From: Aspidapion aeneum
Lineage: Eukaryota; Arthropoda; Insecta; Coleoptera; Brentidae
Direction of reading: 5' to 3'
DNA length: 64,000 nt
NCBI GenBank assembly: GCA_963576565.1
Contig: OY755042.1
Location: 12,502,262 to 12,566,261 of the forward strand
Under the pieces are notes generated by a model that was given only the letters and a program-made list of their open reading frames with translations, made no database searches and was not told the origin of the DNA. A program made the translations under genes and the position numbers. Below, piece by piece: positions 9,801-24,800 of this stretch (position 1 is its first letter; each line of letters starts with the position of its first letter).

Positions 9801-12800
9801 CTGCGAGAGCTATCAACGAAAATTAAAAAAATATTCAACAGTCTGTAAATCGGCAACGAAGCGTTTGCAGACCTATGTGCATGGAAGCTTTTAGTCTTAA
9901 AATAAGCCAAATAATCACTCCTTCTCATTTGTACCTGGGTCTAAGAAACATTAAGATAATCGAATGTCAAACTTACGGGCATCAGATAACTCTAAAAAGG
10001 CTTTGAGGCAGATAATGTTTTAAGCCTTTGTTATAATACAACCTATCATCTCATAAACTCTAAGAAATAAAGAGCACTCATTTCATATAGTTTTTCACGA
10101 GGGTGAATTCGCGGGTGGTAATCACTGTACATTTTTCTGGAAATCACCTGGGCATCGCTGGTAATCATCTGGGAATCACCTGGGAATCATTGGCATTTTA
10201 AAGTTATGAACACATATTGTATTTTACTGCTATAATCTATTCTAGATGTGCGTAGTTTTCAGTGTTTGTGCTTAAATCTTAAAATATTTTATGAACGGTA
10301 AGTAATGGAACATATTATACATTAAACGAACTAAATTAGAAGATAAAAGAAAAATATAATTTCCGACTATTGTGCTTAAATCTTAAAATATTTTATGAAC
10401 AGTAAGTAATGGAACATATTATACATTAAACGAACTAAATTAGAAGATAAAAGAAAAATATAATTTCCGACTATTTCATGCCAAAATTCAATTTAATGTA
10501 GGTATCCGTCAGCAGACTTGTGGGAAAAGGAAACAGACAATACTTTTAATGGCCAACTTAGAAATAAACATCAAATAAGTTTTATTTTAATCGCAATATT
10601 GTATATTTTTTAGATTTTTAAGTCATAAAAAAAAGTTGTGAGATAAACTTATCTTCAGGGTCGTATTCATAAACATTTTCAGAATATTCCTGATTATTTT
10701 CTGCATTTCCTGAAATTCTTTAAACTTCCAGCGCATTAAAAAACTTTTCCATACATTTCCAGAGGTTTCCAGACTTTTCCTGGACATTTTCGCAAAAATT
10801 TTCAGACGTTTCCTAAACTTTTCCAGAGTTTTCCATATTTTTCGTGAACATTTTCAGACTTTTTCTTAACAGACTTTTTTAGGACACTTTCAGACTTTTC
10901 CATACTTTTTCTAAACCTTTTTTGAGTATTCCATAATTTTCCTTAACATTTCCGGACATTTCCTATCATTTCCAGAATTTTTCCAATTTTTTTGCAGGGA
11001 ATTTCCAGACATTTCCATACTTTTTCTAAACTATTCTAGAACTATCCGGACTAAAAAATTTCTAGTATTTTTCATACTTTTCCTGAACATTTCCAGATTT
11101 ATCCTGAACATTTCCAGAGTTTTTCAGAATATTTTCCGAGTTTTTCAAGATTTTTCCTGAAGATTTCCAGAACGTCTCCCAAGTTTTCTATTCTTATTCT
11201 AAATACTTCCAGGGTTTTCCAGAACATTTTATGAGTTTTCTAAACATTCCCAAACTTTTTCTAAACTTTAGCATAGTCTTCCTAAAATGTTTTTGTCCAA
11301 TTTTTTCCTGAACATTTCTGGACTGTTCCTGAACTTGTCCAGAGTTTTCCTGACCATTTTCAGAGTTTTCCAAAACTTTTACCGCGTTTTCCCGACTTTT
11401 CCTAAATCGAGAGGGAATTCGCGGGTGGTAATTACTGTAAATTTTTCTGGGAATCACATGGGAATCACCTGGGAATCACTGGCAATCACCTGGGAATCAC
11501 TGGCAATCACCTGGGAATCGCTGGTAATCACCTGGGATTCACTGGCAGTCAAAATAGCGAATAGCGAATTCCCCCTCGGTTTTTCACTTGTCAGAAATAC
11601 TTGCCATCCTTAGGGAATAGCCAGAATATTTTTTTTGATTAACTTAAGAATAGCCTTTACTAGTACAACTAGTTTTATTACTAAAAAAATAAGTTCCTCG
11701 TATTCATATCCTATTTTGCATTTTGCGCCTAAGCCATCGGAAAACCCCCCCTCTATTCATATAACAAATTTTTCTTAGAATTAATCAATGAACAATTCTA
11801 TCGATGCTTGCTGAATAAGAAAATAAGTTCCCAAAATCTTCACGGCCTCCCCTACTATTAAAAAATGGTTAACTTTAATAATGTAAGGTCAAATCTTCCG
11901 GGCGCATAAGTGTCGATTTTCAAAAATGCCTGATTCTTATATTTTAATGTAATGTAATGTTTGGTTTTGATTGGAAAGCGTCAGTTGGCTAATGGATCGT
12001 TCATATTCGTCTTTTGTCTAGTCTTTTGTCTTGGTTTAGTCATATGTCTTGTCATAAGAAAGTTAAAACCACTGTTTCTTATGGGAGTGTTCATACAATG
12101 CTTTTGCTTTTGTTTTTGATTAGTCTTTGTCTTAAGAGTTGCCAACTTTCAATCCTTAGGACAATGACTAAGACGAGTGACAGACATCAGCTGATATTTG
12201 TTGTTTTTTTTTACAGGCCGTCCGAAAAGCGCAAGCGCGCGGCCGAAATTTTGAATTTACCGCCATTAATCATGTTTTTAACAGAAAATCTCAACATAAC
12301 CTCAAACTTTTATTTGTTTTTTTTTCTTTTTCGCTTTTGTTCTTTCGTGTCTGTGTTTCGTGCACAGATTAGGTTAAATAAGATTGTTTTGTGTAGAAAA
12401 TGACTTTTGAAAAGGGGCCTTTTTATTGAATTGAATTTTTTTTTCAGTGGGTTATGACTAAGACTAATCAAAAACAAAAGACGAGTATGAACAGCCGATT
12501 TTGTTTAAGACAGCTAAGACTAATCAAAGGACAAAGACTAATCAAAAACAAAAGACTAAGGCGAGTATGAACAATACTTTAGAAACTTGTTATGTTATGT
12601 TAAAAAGTATTACGGATTCCAACAATAATCGTAATATTGTAATCATAAAAATAATTTTTAAAATGAAGCTTTTGAGCAGTGAAAAGAAAAGATTGAGGTA
12701 AATAATTTTTTTATTTTTTTCTTCAACCTTTTTTAATCTTAACTATAATTTATATTTTTTTAAAATGTAAGTAATAACGTTTTAGGTAAAAGTAAATTAA

Positions 12801-15800
12801 TGGGACTAAGAGAAAATTACATCGCTGATTTTCGTACATAACATTAACCATAGATATGAAGGTCCAGTGCATTCCAATAATTCCGTTCAAACTGTCAGCT
12901 TGAGTTAACATATGACAGATGTCAGTTTCATAAGTAGGTACACTTGTAAAGAATCTGGATCGATTAGAATTGAATTTAGGTAAGTTGCAAAAAATGTTAT
13001 TTAAAAATTATGCGATGATTATTTTGTTGTTACTGATTTTTTTAACCGACTTCAAAAAGAAGAAGTTATAAGCTCGACAACTGCCTGCATATAGCCTCCT
13101 TCAAACAAATAAATTTCCTGTGGCCTCCTCTTTAAATGCACAATTTAAAATTAACAAGAATTTTTATTAGCAATATGTAGCACAAAAAGTACAATAGTAG
13201 AATAGTGGAAGGAATGGTAATAATAATTATTATTGTTCAAGTTTTTAATTTATAAAAAAAAACGTAATCACTCTACAAATAATTAAATAAGGAATAACTC
13301 TTCAAAGTTATTATCTTCTTAAAATTTCAACCGTCTAGTTTTGACCTTAAGAATCAGTGATTTTAAGCTTACCTTTGCCAGCCAAAAATATCTGAGCGAA
13401 TTCTTCTAGCGAGCCATTAAAATCGCCAACCATTTTAGAAAAATGATAGTAAGAGAGACAAGTGTCCTTTGGATTTCTTGATACATAAATTAACTAAAAA
13501 GAAAAGTTATGTCAAAACATTAGAAAACAAGATTTTACTTATTTGAGATGGTTTTTGCCGTGGATAATGTATGGGTGAAACAAAAATATTCTTTTTTGTT
13601 GTATTTTTGTGCAGAATCTATTTATTAAAATATCAAGCAACGGACTTAGTCCATCATCAAGCTCCTTTGTCAGTTTATAGAAGATACTCCATCAAACAAC
13701 TCCAAAAGTGTTGACTTAGTTTAGTTAATAGCACAGCACATTGATATTAAAAAAAAACTTTAAAACACGTATAAAATGGGACTGAAACATAAAATTTTTA
13801 CATAAAATATTAAAATTATTATTGTTTTATTGGATATATATCCAAATATGTCAACATACAGGGAATCTAGGCTCCACTAACTCGTGATCAGAAAAGAAAT
13901 AAATATGATTGATTAAATGAGTGGAGGATCGTACTCTTGAACGATGAGTCGAGATATGCAAGATTTTCAGATAGTCGTAGAATTCAAGTGCGGAAAATGT
14001 CAAATATTACAAGAAATTCACCCTTTTTGGAGGATCTCAATAATGGTATGGAGGGAAGCTGTAATGGGCGTAGAGAATAGAATAGAATAGAATAGAATAG
14101 AATAGAAATCTTTATTTGTACGAAAGCCATTTTACAACGGATGTACATGGTCAAGGCGCAAAATACTTAAAAAGTGCTACAGTATTAAAAGTAAAATAAC
14201 TAAATTAAACAATAAAAGTCAACAATATAAATAAGTCAAAATACAATTAAAAGGTTTTTTTTTAAAACTACATTGATTTTAAAGAAAAAAAACTTGCACA
14301 TAGGCACTTTACAGACGTTAAGACAAAATAACATTAACGTTAATTATTAATTAACAAGATTAAAATGTGTAGTTAAAAAATTCTCTCACAGAATAGAAAC
14401 AGTTTTGTATGAGTACATTTATAATGTTTTTTTAAAGACTAAATCTGGTAAAGTTTTAATCTGATCAGGGAATTTATTAAAAAGCTTTTTCCCTATATAA
14501 GAAGGACAGTTTTCGAACTTTGATAAATTGTGTGAATCCAAAACAAAGTCATTCGCAGACCTTGTGCTATATGAGTGAATATGGGCATTTGAAAAATAGG
14601 AATTTGCATTTCTTTTTGTGTGCAATAAAAGTCTATAAATATAAATGCATGGCAAAGATAACAAACCATTTGCCATAAAAGTCGGCTTACAGCTCTCCTT
14701 GTAATCCAAATTAAAGATAAGTCTTATCACCCTTTTTTGTGCAATGAATACTCGCTGATTTGTAGAGCTATTGCCCCACAGAATAACTTAGATGAGAATA
14801 AATTAGAGCATAGTACATATCTAATAAGGATTTTTGCTCGAACATATGCTTAAGTCTATATATTGCGTAGTAGCCAGAGTTTAACTTTTTGCAGACGTTA
14901 TCTGTATGTATATCCCATTTAAGAAATTCGTCTAGGTAAACACCCAAAAGCTTAGTATTTGGGCTGCTTGCTATAGAACCTAATTCGATTTTTGATTTAT
15001 TATTAGAGCATCTGAATTGCACACAAGTTGTCTTGTTTAAATTTAAGATAAGCTGATTTTTGGCACACCATGTATCAAATTCTTGCAAGGTAAGGTTGAT
15101 CAAAGCTATCAGTTCCTCAGAACTCTGAGCCGCGACCACTATTGTTGTGTCATCTGCAAACAAAATTACGTATTTAATTGACAGGTTTTCTAACAATTCT
15201 TAAAGATCTTTAAATCGTCGGGGAAACATGAATGGCTTACAATATCAAGAAAATATTATTGAGGAAGTGTTGCCAAATTTTCATGCAGCTGTAGGTCCAG
15301 ATTTCTTGTTTCTGGATGATAATGCAGGATCACATCGACGTCGCAGAGGTCAAAAGTCGCTTGAATTTAACGGGATTGTTCATTTGCCAGTTCCGCCCAA
15401 CTCTCCAGACTTCTAGTTGCATTAAACATGCATGCGATGAACTTCAGAAAGCATTGGATGCTCATCAGCCGCCTGTAGAGACACTTGCTGAACTAAGAGC
15501 TCGTTTGCCAGAGCTTTGGAATGCAATTCCTCAGAAAGCCTTTAACTACTTTATAGAGAGCGTGCCAAGATGTCAGGCTGAAGTTGATGTACATGGTGAC
15601 TATACGACGCATACTGGTCGAATTTCCAGAAAAGCTGGCCATAAGAGATATTTTTGTTTGCGGTGTTTTTAATTAAATTTATAAAAAAATTATTTTTAAC
15701 ACTCTAGTGCTCTAGTGGACCTTCAAAAAAGCGATTGTTATATTTGAATTTTTTTGCACCGTCCTGTCAAACTTAGGCCATGCTTTCTTGTTAGCGTCAT

Positions 15801-18800
15801 TAATTTCACCAAATAAATATCATCATCAAATCATAATTACCATATTCCTGACTACCAATATACTCCAAAATATTCATTACGATTCTGACAAAAGATATCA
15901 AGAAAAAAAATTTGCCGGATTGTGCTCCATTTTATACATTTAAGTTTTGGTGATTTTTAAAATTCGGGTTTTGCACAATATTTTTACTGTATATTTATTA
16001 GAATGCCTATTTTATATTTGTATAAATGAATAAAAAAAAAATTCAAAACTATCTTGTTTAATTAAAAATATATTTTTTTTGTAACGAAATAGTTCAGGAG
16101 ATTAATGTTTTTAATTTTAATGACTGTGATTTTTAAATTTAATGGTTAAGTAAAAGCAAATTAATAATTTACTTTTTATTTATAAAAAAACGTTTTCTAG
16201 TTACAAAAAAGTTGTTCCTATTTTTATTCTATATTTTTTGATCAAAGTTAATTATTAAAAAACCTCAAATTTTTTTTTTACATTTTGTCGAATCCAGGAG
16301 TTTTATGTGTTTTTAATTTTAATGATCAAGTAAAAGTAAATTAATAATTTACTTTTAATAATTTACTTTTCATTTATGAAAAAAACGTTTCTAGTTACAA
16401 AAAAAGTTATTCATATTTTTTTTGCTATATTTTTGGTCAAAGTTATTTATTCAATCTATTAAAAAAAGCTCAAAAATACCAATGTTTTTGACATTTTTTC
16501 CAAATTTGTATTTTTTCAAAATAGCAAATATTTAAAAAGTACCAATAATAAAGCTTAAATTTCGTTAAAAATCTGTGAAAGTGCTATAAAGACACATGAG
16601 AAGACCAAATTATGCAGAATTTTTTAAGGAATATGCATACGATATAATTCTTGTATGTATGACTGTTAGGGGATGCGTTTACTTCCCCCTTGCGAGCTAA
16701 AGAAAAAATATATATTGGGTAAATTCGCAAAGCCCGACTTAATAACAAAAAAAAATCCATCATAGTCCGTATTAGTTTCTGATATAAATTCGGCAGTCAT
16801 ACTTAAAGGGGCACCCTGTATATTGCTAGTTTTTTATTAAAATATAACAACTATATTTATATATTACTAACTTTAAAGAAAATTTGATTTAATTTCGTTT
16901 TAGAAAAAAAAGTTATCCATGAGAAATAAATTAGAAAAATGTAGCTATATTTAATCGCCCTATCATTTTACGTTTTTATTGTTTAAATTATTTAATACAA
17001 ATATTGAGTAATTTAAGTATCGTGTTTTAAAACGTTTAAGAACCTATAAATAATTTTTAAATGTTGTTTTTATAGTTAGAGATAATTTCTACACCTTGTA
17101 TATAATTATAATAATCTAAAATTCAATCTATCTATCTATCTAGCCTTCTTCGATCAATCTTTGGACATAGGCCTCCCCCAATATTTTCCATTCTTCTCTC
17201 TCTGTCGTCGTGTTCATCCATCTCCTACATGTCTCTTTAAATTCTCCGCTCATCTCATTTGGGGTCTTTCCCTACTTCTTTTATTTTCCCAAGGTCTCCA
17301 GTTTACAATACACTTGTTCCAGCGATCGTCTTTCTTCTGACATCCCTTACTTTTGTTTTATTTCTTATCCATTCATTCCTTTTTCTATCTGTTAGCTTTA
17401 CATGTAACATTTGTCTTTCAATTGATCTTTGGACTTTTGTTACCTTTTCCACGTTTGATTTTGTTAGTGTCCAGGTCTGGGATCCATAGGTAAGTACAGG
17501 AAGGATACATTGGTTATAGACTTTCGTACTGAGGGTATTTCTTATGTTTTAATATGTAGTTTAATTTACCGAATGCTGCTCAGGCCAATCTTACTCGTCT
17601 CTTGATTTTTTGGTTTGGTTTTCCTTTTTTAGTTTAATAATTTGTCCCAGGTATATATATATCTCGTATTCCTCTTCTTGTTCCATTTTATCTTGGTTTA
17701 TTCTGATAGTGATATCCTTATCTATATTTGTTATGACTTTAGTTTTAGTGCAGTTCATACTCAAGCCTATATTTTTAGCTGCTGTATCCATTTCCTACAG
17801 CATTTTTATCAGTTCTTCTTTCTTATCTGTTATTAAAGCAATATCCTCAGCATATCTTAGGTGGTTCAAGTATTGTTCGTTCACTTTGACGCCTTGTTTT
17901 TCCCAATCTAAGTTTTAAAAAAAATTCAATGAGGCATATTTATCTAAAACACAATATTTTAAACGTGTAGTAATCTTATTGTGGCCAGCTTTTCTAGAAA
18001 TGCGACCAGTTTGCGACATTTTAGCAGTTTAAAAAAAAATTTTTTTTGAGCAGTTTAGAATATTAGACAACATTAATAAAAATAAGTAGTAATAAAAACT
18101 AATAAAAACATTTGAAATAAAAAAATTACCCGACTTTCATTTCTACTAATAATAAGTGGATGCAACTGCGTAATATTTTGCAGCAAACCTTATTATTGGA
18201 TTAATAAACGATAGCAAATGTGATAAATTAAATAAAATATACCTTTGGTCGCTTGATTTCTTTCTGTATTTCCATCGGTAGTAAATTCCACGGCAGGTGT
18301 GTTTTGATGCATTGTGGTATTTGTTTTTTCTTTTTCTTATTTTTTAAATATTTCATTGACGCAGTCACGGGAGTCGGTATAAGTGGCAGGAAGAATTTAA
18401 CGTGGGGATATCTTACTAAGCAAGAGGCTCTAAAACATCCAATATAGATATATGTTATCTTAAGTATATAGCTAAATTATTGTCAACAACTTGCAACGCT
18501 TACTCTCTGAACATCCTAAAAAATTGGCAATCGTTAATATATGAGACCATATACGTAATATTCCAATTCTCCCTGTTACATATTTATACAATGGTTGGCG
18601 TTTGATGCAAACATTCAGAAATAAAGGTACGAAAAATACACAGATACCAAATTTACATAGAATGAGTTTTTGACAACTGTACCAGCAGTGTTGCGTGCCT
18701 GAAGGGGCGGGGGGGCCGACAGCTAAAACGGGCGCCCATGAAAAATTATTGCGACCAACAAAAAAAGGTCATTATGTCTTTAGTTTCCTTTGCCGCCCTC

Positions 18801-21800
18801 TCAATTTACCGTTACCGGCCCTGCTACTTAATAACGCTTAGGACGCTTCGGGCACCAAAAGGGCGCCAGTACCCTACAATAATAAAATAATATTTATGCG
18901 TAAAAGTATAACCAATCAGGACATTTTATCTTAAGGACCGCAAAAAGGATAGACTTATAATATCCATTGATATTTCAAATATGTTTGCATTCTGCTTCGT
19001 AAGCTATCGTAGGTATTGCAATAATACGTACTATATGGATTTAATATGCATATGTCTTTGAAAGCAACCAATCAGATCTTTTTTGCTTAAAGACCCCAAG
19101 GCCCTCATGTTTGCATCATGAATGGGCAGTTACCGGGGGTATTGGAATATTATGTATGTATGAGACATGTTTCTGGTTACGATTACTTATGCAAAAAAAT
19201 AAAAGTACAGTTGTTTATTGCCTTTATAAAAAATTAGAAAATTCGTGAACAAAAGTTCTCTGGTTGTCTACACCAGCATCTACCGCTACGATAAGTCGAT
19301 AACAGCTAACTGAATTAAATCTAAATTTTAACAAATATGTAAGTGCTTAACTCAAAAAGCATAAATAAAACATTTATAGTTTTATTGTGCTGTCTTTCAT
19401 CCCATTTATTTACACTTTAAATTGTATTATGACGAAGAAGCTCAATAACTTGGAAACAAATGAAATAGTAGTAACAAAATTCCGGACTTTATTTATTTTA
19501 AACACGACATTTCGGTTAGTAAGTATATGTAACCGTTTTCAAGTCTAAACTAATCAATACAGGCTACTACTTATACTACTTGGTGTGCACTCAGGTGCGA
19601 CGACCCGCCCCCTTTTTTCATCCTTGCTTGTTTTCCATGAGGAATATTTTCCATGTTTCGTATGTCATTGCTTGGTTGACTGAAGACTTTTTTGTTCTGC
19701 ATTATAAATTCAGCTTTAAATATAACTTTCGTTTTCGACGATGCGACACCTTATGCAAACTTTGTATGACCATTGAATCCTGTGATCATTGGACCACGAA
19801 TGATCCGCTAATGCAAACTTTAGTTTCAGACCATTGAATCCTGTGATCAGTTGACCATAATCCGCTAAACTGGATTTTTCAATATCCCCTAATTAGGTAC
19901 TCTAATCTGAACAGGGCGTTTCGTTTCACCTTCACCTGAGTTACCACATTCACACGGAATTTGGTAAATGATTGCTTTATTATTTGAGGGATTTTCTGGT
20001 TTTGTTTTAATAACAAAACTCCTTGTCGTGTTTTCCGATGAAAGTGTATGGCTATTCGTCTTATATTTTCTGAAATTCTTTAAATATGTGTAATGCTAAT
20101 AACACCCAACGGATTATTATTTTGAGAATTTGCTACGTTTGGTTTGTTTTTAATTTTAGAGACTGTTTTTATTAACTTCTGTTTTAAGTTTTTTTAATGC
20201 TCTAGATTTCTGTGGGTAATTAATTCTTCATTAATACTGGCTCTTAAATACAAACTTCTTACCCAACAAACATTTAAAGTTGTAACGACGAAACCCCAAC
20301 TAGAAAGATTTCTTAAAAGTAACCGCAACGTACTCCCGCTACGTCTCAGTATACCATACAGCGACGTTATAATTCCCTAAGTGGGGAACCAATTTCTGGT
20401 TATAACTACTTGGCCAAGTGTTTAAAGTCACTGTAGTAACAACTACACTACTACGTCGTAGCCAGGTATCTACTACGTCGTAGAGGCTGTTTTTTTTCCG
20501 TAATGGCATAAAAGTTGCGATGTAGTTGCAAATAATATAATCGTTTCTTTTTGGTAGAATTGTTACACAATATGGTGGACACAACAGTAAACAGACTCGC
20601 TTAGTTTTTTTGTTTGGTTATGGTTATAATATGTACTATGTTATCCAAAAGTGTGAGAATTTACGAGCAGAGGATCAAAATTCGAGTGCGACGCAAAGTT
20701 TTTTGTATAACATGCATTATATATATTGAAAAAACCGGTGCGCCCGTAAAATTGAGCCGTTTTCTGGTAGCTGATGGAATTTTTGTGTTGTGATTTTGGA
20801 GGTTATGTTTTCATAATCGACAGTTAACTCCAACAAATGGTGCTTAAGAAGAGCATTTTTGGTAAGCTTCAACTAATTTGCTTCTAAAATAGTATAGCTC
20901 TTTAATATGAGCTCACAAAACGACAACAAAAATATTAAATTTTCTTTCTTAAATAAAAACATGGCGTCCCAAACTACATTCCCTGATAGTCGAAAGGGTT
21001 ACTTGAAAGTGAGCCTAAGTTACGGTAACGTGTCACTTACGACTTTTATGTCGGCATTCCTTTTTAGTTCTAGATAACACACTCGAATTTCTACTCCTTC
21101 GTTGCAGAAACGTATTATTAACTAGCTTTCGCCACTAGAAAACGTTTACAGAGTGATAGGAACCACGCGATAAGTATAACTACTACCCTCAAGTTATTGG
21201 GGTGTCGCCACTTGTCATTTGCCGTTTCTGTCAACAACAACACCACTGCTTATAGGTTATGTACGAGCGTGAATTTGTGGTAGGTTTTGAAACAAAAACA
21301 AGATAAATTAAATTCCATTAGAACAATAAATGAAGTGCCAATAAAAAGAGTTTTTTAAAAATGTAACACAGCACAAATTTTAGTTTATTCACTTCAAACC
21401 AAGCTTTAACAACAGCACAAATTTGAAGAAAACCAAAAAGAATTATTGACCCAAGCTCAACACATAAAATGAATCACAGTGACACACGACACGTCAGCAC
21501 AAGAGGCCTAGATAAACGAATTCGGTTTAGTCCGCACAAGAGGGTTACGATGGCGATAGGGTGGTGCCACAGCACAAACCACGAACGACCGTAAAGACAG
21601 TGAATAGAACAGCAACAAGTAGCGTAAAAGATTAAGGATGGAGATTAAGCATGGACCAGGGAATTCTTAAAATCCGGGTGCGGTTCTCGATACTTTGGAT
21701 CAATATTTTGCATTTTGATTGTTTTGCAAAATGGTCAAGCAATGAGCTCGAAAAAATGGACTGCTCAAGGTAGTTAAAAAAATATTTGCAAAACTATTCC

Positions 21801-24800
21801 TAATATTCCCATATTATAAAAGGAGCCACAAAAAGTAGGGTTAAGAATGTGTGCGACAAAGATGCGACTTTAAAAAGTCTACGTTTTCAAAGTAGAAACA
21901 GGAAGGAGAGATTACTTTAAAAGATCGACATTAAAAAAAAGTCAAAGTAGTTGCGGCTTTAAAGTTGATCCACAAAGTTATTTTGTCTACATTGTTACAT
22001 CAGATGTTACTATGATGACACAAACTTTTGTGGTAAAAATTAAGTAAAACTTTAGCAACGTCCTATTGTGGTAGAGAAGACTATCAGAATCGACTATCAA
22101 GAAACAATCCTAAGAAGTAGTTTAGAGGGTCGTTTTTACGAAACATCTACTATTTCCTGATACTAAATAGTAGTTAGAACAAATTTTGGTTGGGATCACC
22201 ACATTTCTACTATAAGAAAGTAGCAAAGCCTTTAGAACATGTAGCCGCTACTATAAATGTTAGTTGGGTATAACTCCTTGTTTTGTAGCAACAGAATAAT
22301 TAGACTTAAAATTTTGTGTAGGTCTCCTATGTACAGTGGTTTGTATGATTCTGTTTATTCATTTTCCCTTTAGGAACATCAAAAAATTACACAATTAGGG
22401 GATATTAAAAAATCCGGTTTAGTCATAGTGAAATGATTAAAGGATTCAATGGTCTGAAGCTAAAGTTTTGCATAAGGAGTCGCACTGGCGAAAACGAAAG
22501 TTTATTTATGCTGCATTTTAATGAGGAACAAAGACGTTTTCAGTCAACAAAGGCCGGACATACCAAACATATGGAAAATACTCCTTATAGAAGACAAGCG
22601 TCTTAGGATTAAAAAAGGGGACGGGCCGTCACACCTGTCTACACACCAAGTGGTATAAATAGTAGCCTGTAGACTGGATTGTTTAGTTTACACTTGAAAA
22701 CGGTTAGAGCTACTTACTAACCAACACGTCGTGTTTAAAATAAATAAAGCCAATACTAAATTATTGTCTACGAATTTCGAACAAAGAAAATATTTTAAAA
22801 AAGCGTTTGAAATAATTGACAGGGCGAGATTACTACAAAAACTTTAAAAAAATGGATTTGGGATTTTTGGAATGTTTTAAAAATCAGTGGTTCAACAGAA
22901 AATAGGGTACTAAAATAATAAATACACTATCAACAATAAAATAAAATGCATAACAAAAAATTTAAAACGTATTTAAGAAAATATTGTACATAAATGCTAA
23001 GAGAACGTCCTTAAATTAAGTAACGCAAAAATTTAGGATTTTTGACCCCCATTCCCCCTCTACCCCTCGTAACGCATTTTCAAGAAAAAACACATTGAAA
23101 AACAATTAAGTGTAACGCATGCAAGGCCCTAGAGCGTTACTTAATTTAAGGACAGGTCCTAATTTAAAAATAAAAACTAGAAATTATATTAAAAAAAATA
23201 TTGTGGATTTGTATTTTTGACACCAAAGTTTTACTGAATGCATTATACCTACTCAATATGCGGTGACCTTTTCAATAAGTTCTTTTGTGCTTGTTTATAA
23301 TCCAAATTGTTCATTAGTAGCCAGACCATTTCTTGAGTCCAAGTAGTACCTATAGTAGTAAAAATTTAAGATGTTTCCATATACCGGGTGGGCCAAAAAA
23401 AACCGGACAATTTTTTTATTATTATAGCTTTTAAACTATACAATCGATTTTGATGGGACAAACTGCACTTGGCAGAGAATTAATCAGAGTTTTGACTAAG
23501 TATATTTTTTTGTCCGCCATCTCGAAATGCAAGATGGCGGACAAAATTAAAATGTACCCTTCAAGGATGCTCGTTTATTCTTGTGTTGCGGACATCTTTT
23601 AATTATTTTTTTAAATTAGTAAAAACCTAAAACATATTCAGAAAATAAGAATTTTCAAGAATTAAGTATGATTTTGTTCGCCATCTTAAATTTTAAGATC
23701 GCGATAAATTTTGATAATGATCTTTAAAAAGCAATCAATTCTCACCAATATGGTTTTTATTTCATCAAAATAAATTTAATAGTAATGAATTTATTAGGAA
23801 ATAAATGCAGACATGATTGGCAAGGCAATCGTATAATATTCAAAACAATGGTTGAAACAAAAATATATTTTTTTAGAACCACCAAACCGATTTTGCTGAT
23901 TCGTACCTTGTTAAGCGTGGCAAGAATGCAGCTTTTTTACTGATTTAAAAAAATAATTAAAACTTGTACGCAACACAAGAATAAACGAGCATCTTTAAAG
24001 GGTACAATTTAATTTCCGCCATCTTGGATTTTGAGATGGCTGACAAAAAGGATAATGAAAAAAAATTGTCCGGTTTTTTTTGGGCTACCCCGTGACTAGT
24101 TTTTGTAGAGCATACATTGCCTCTTCATCGGTGTGCTTTTTTACGACGTGATTGTCTAGTTCTTTTTATTATCTGTGGTTAACATCAAGCGATTAATTGG
24201 GTGAACTTTTTTAGCGTAAATAATTACAAGCCGGCAGCGCCGCGCGGGGCAAGGTTTCAATTTCACCCGTTTTTCAGCGGGGTATGGGTGAATGTTCTCG
24301 AGCGAGGGAGGGAGGAATGTGTGTTTTAGTTGAAGTTGGCCATTATCGTCGTGCGGAAACATCCGTTGCCCTTCTACACGATGCCAGTTCTATCCTTAGT
24401 GAAGACGTATGAGTTTGTTTTCATTTGGGCTATGTCAGTAGTAAAAAGTCATTGTTTTTGTTATCGTTTGTTAATAAAATGGAAATAAATACCGTCGATT
24501 ACATAATTATCTGTGCAAATTTAAATACGTTGACATATGAACTTATTACAATTACAAATAAAATCTTTAGGGTCACATAGACCGGAACTAAAATCCTAAA
24601 AATTAACCAAAATTTTAGAGCAAGTAATAAAAAATTATACGATGCTGAAAACTGGTTGTGCGGTTGTGAAATGATCCTGCGTGGGTGACAAAAGATATGT
24701 GTGATCTCTAGCACTCTAGTGAAAAGTTAAAGACACAAAGTAAGTTCTACTTATTTAAATAACTACATAGAATTATCTATGCTAGGCAAGACTGATATTA

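Noticed and set aside
11194..11613. Overlapping 87- and 108-codon ORFs
   Set aside because: Both are translations of the TTTCC-rich and 21-bp tandem repeats.
12014..12403. 129-codon ORF as a gene
   Set aside because: It spans an arm and the centre of a foldback element and is low in complexity; no domain is recognisable.
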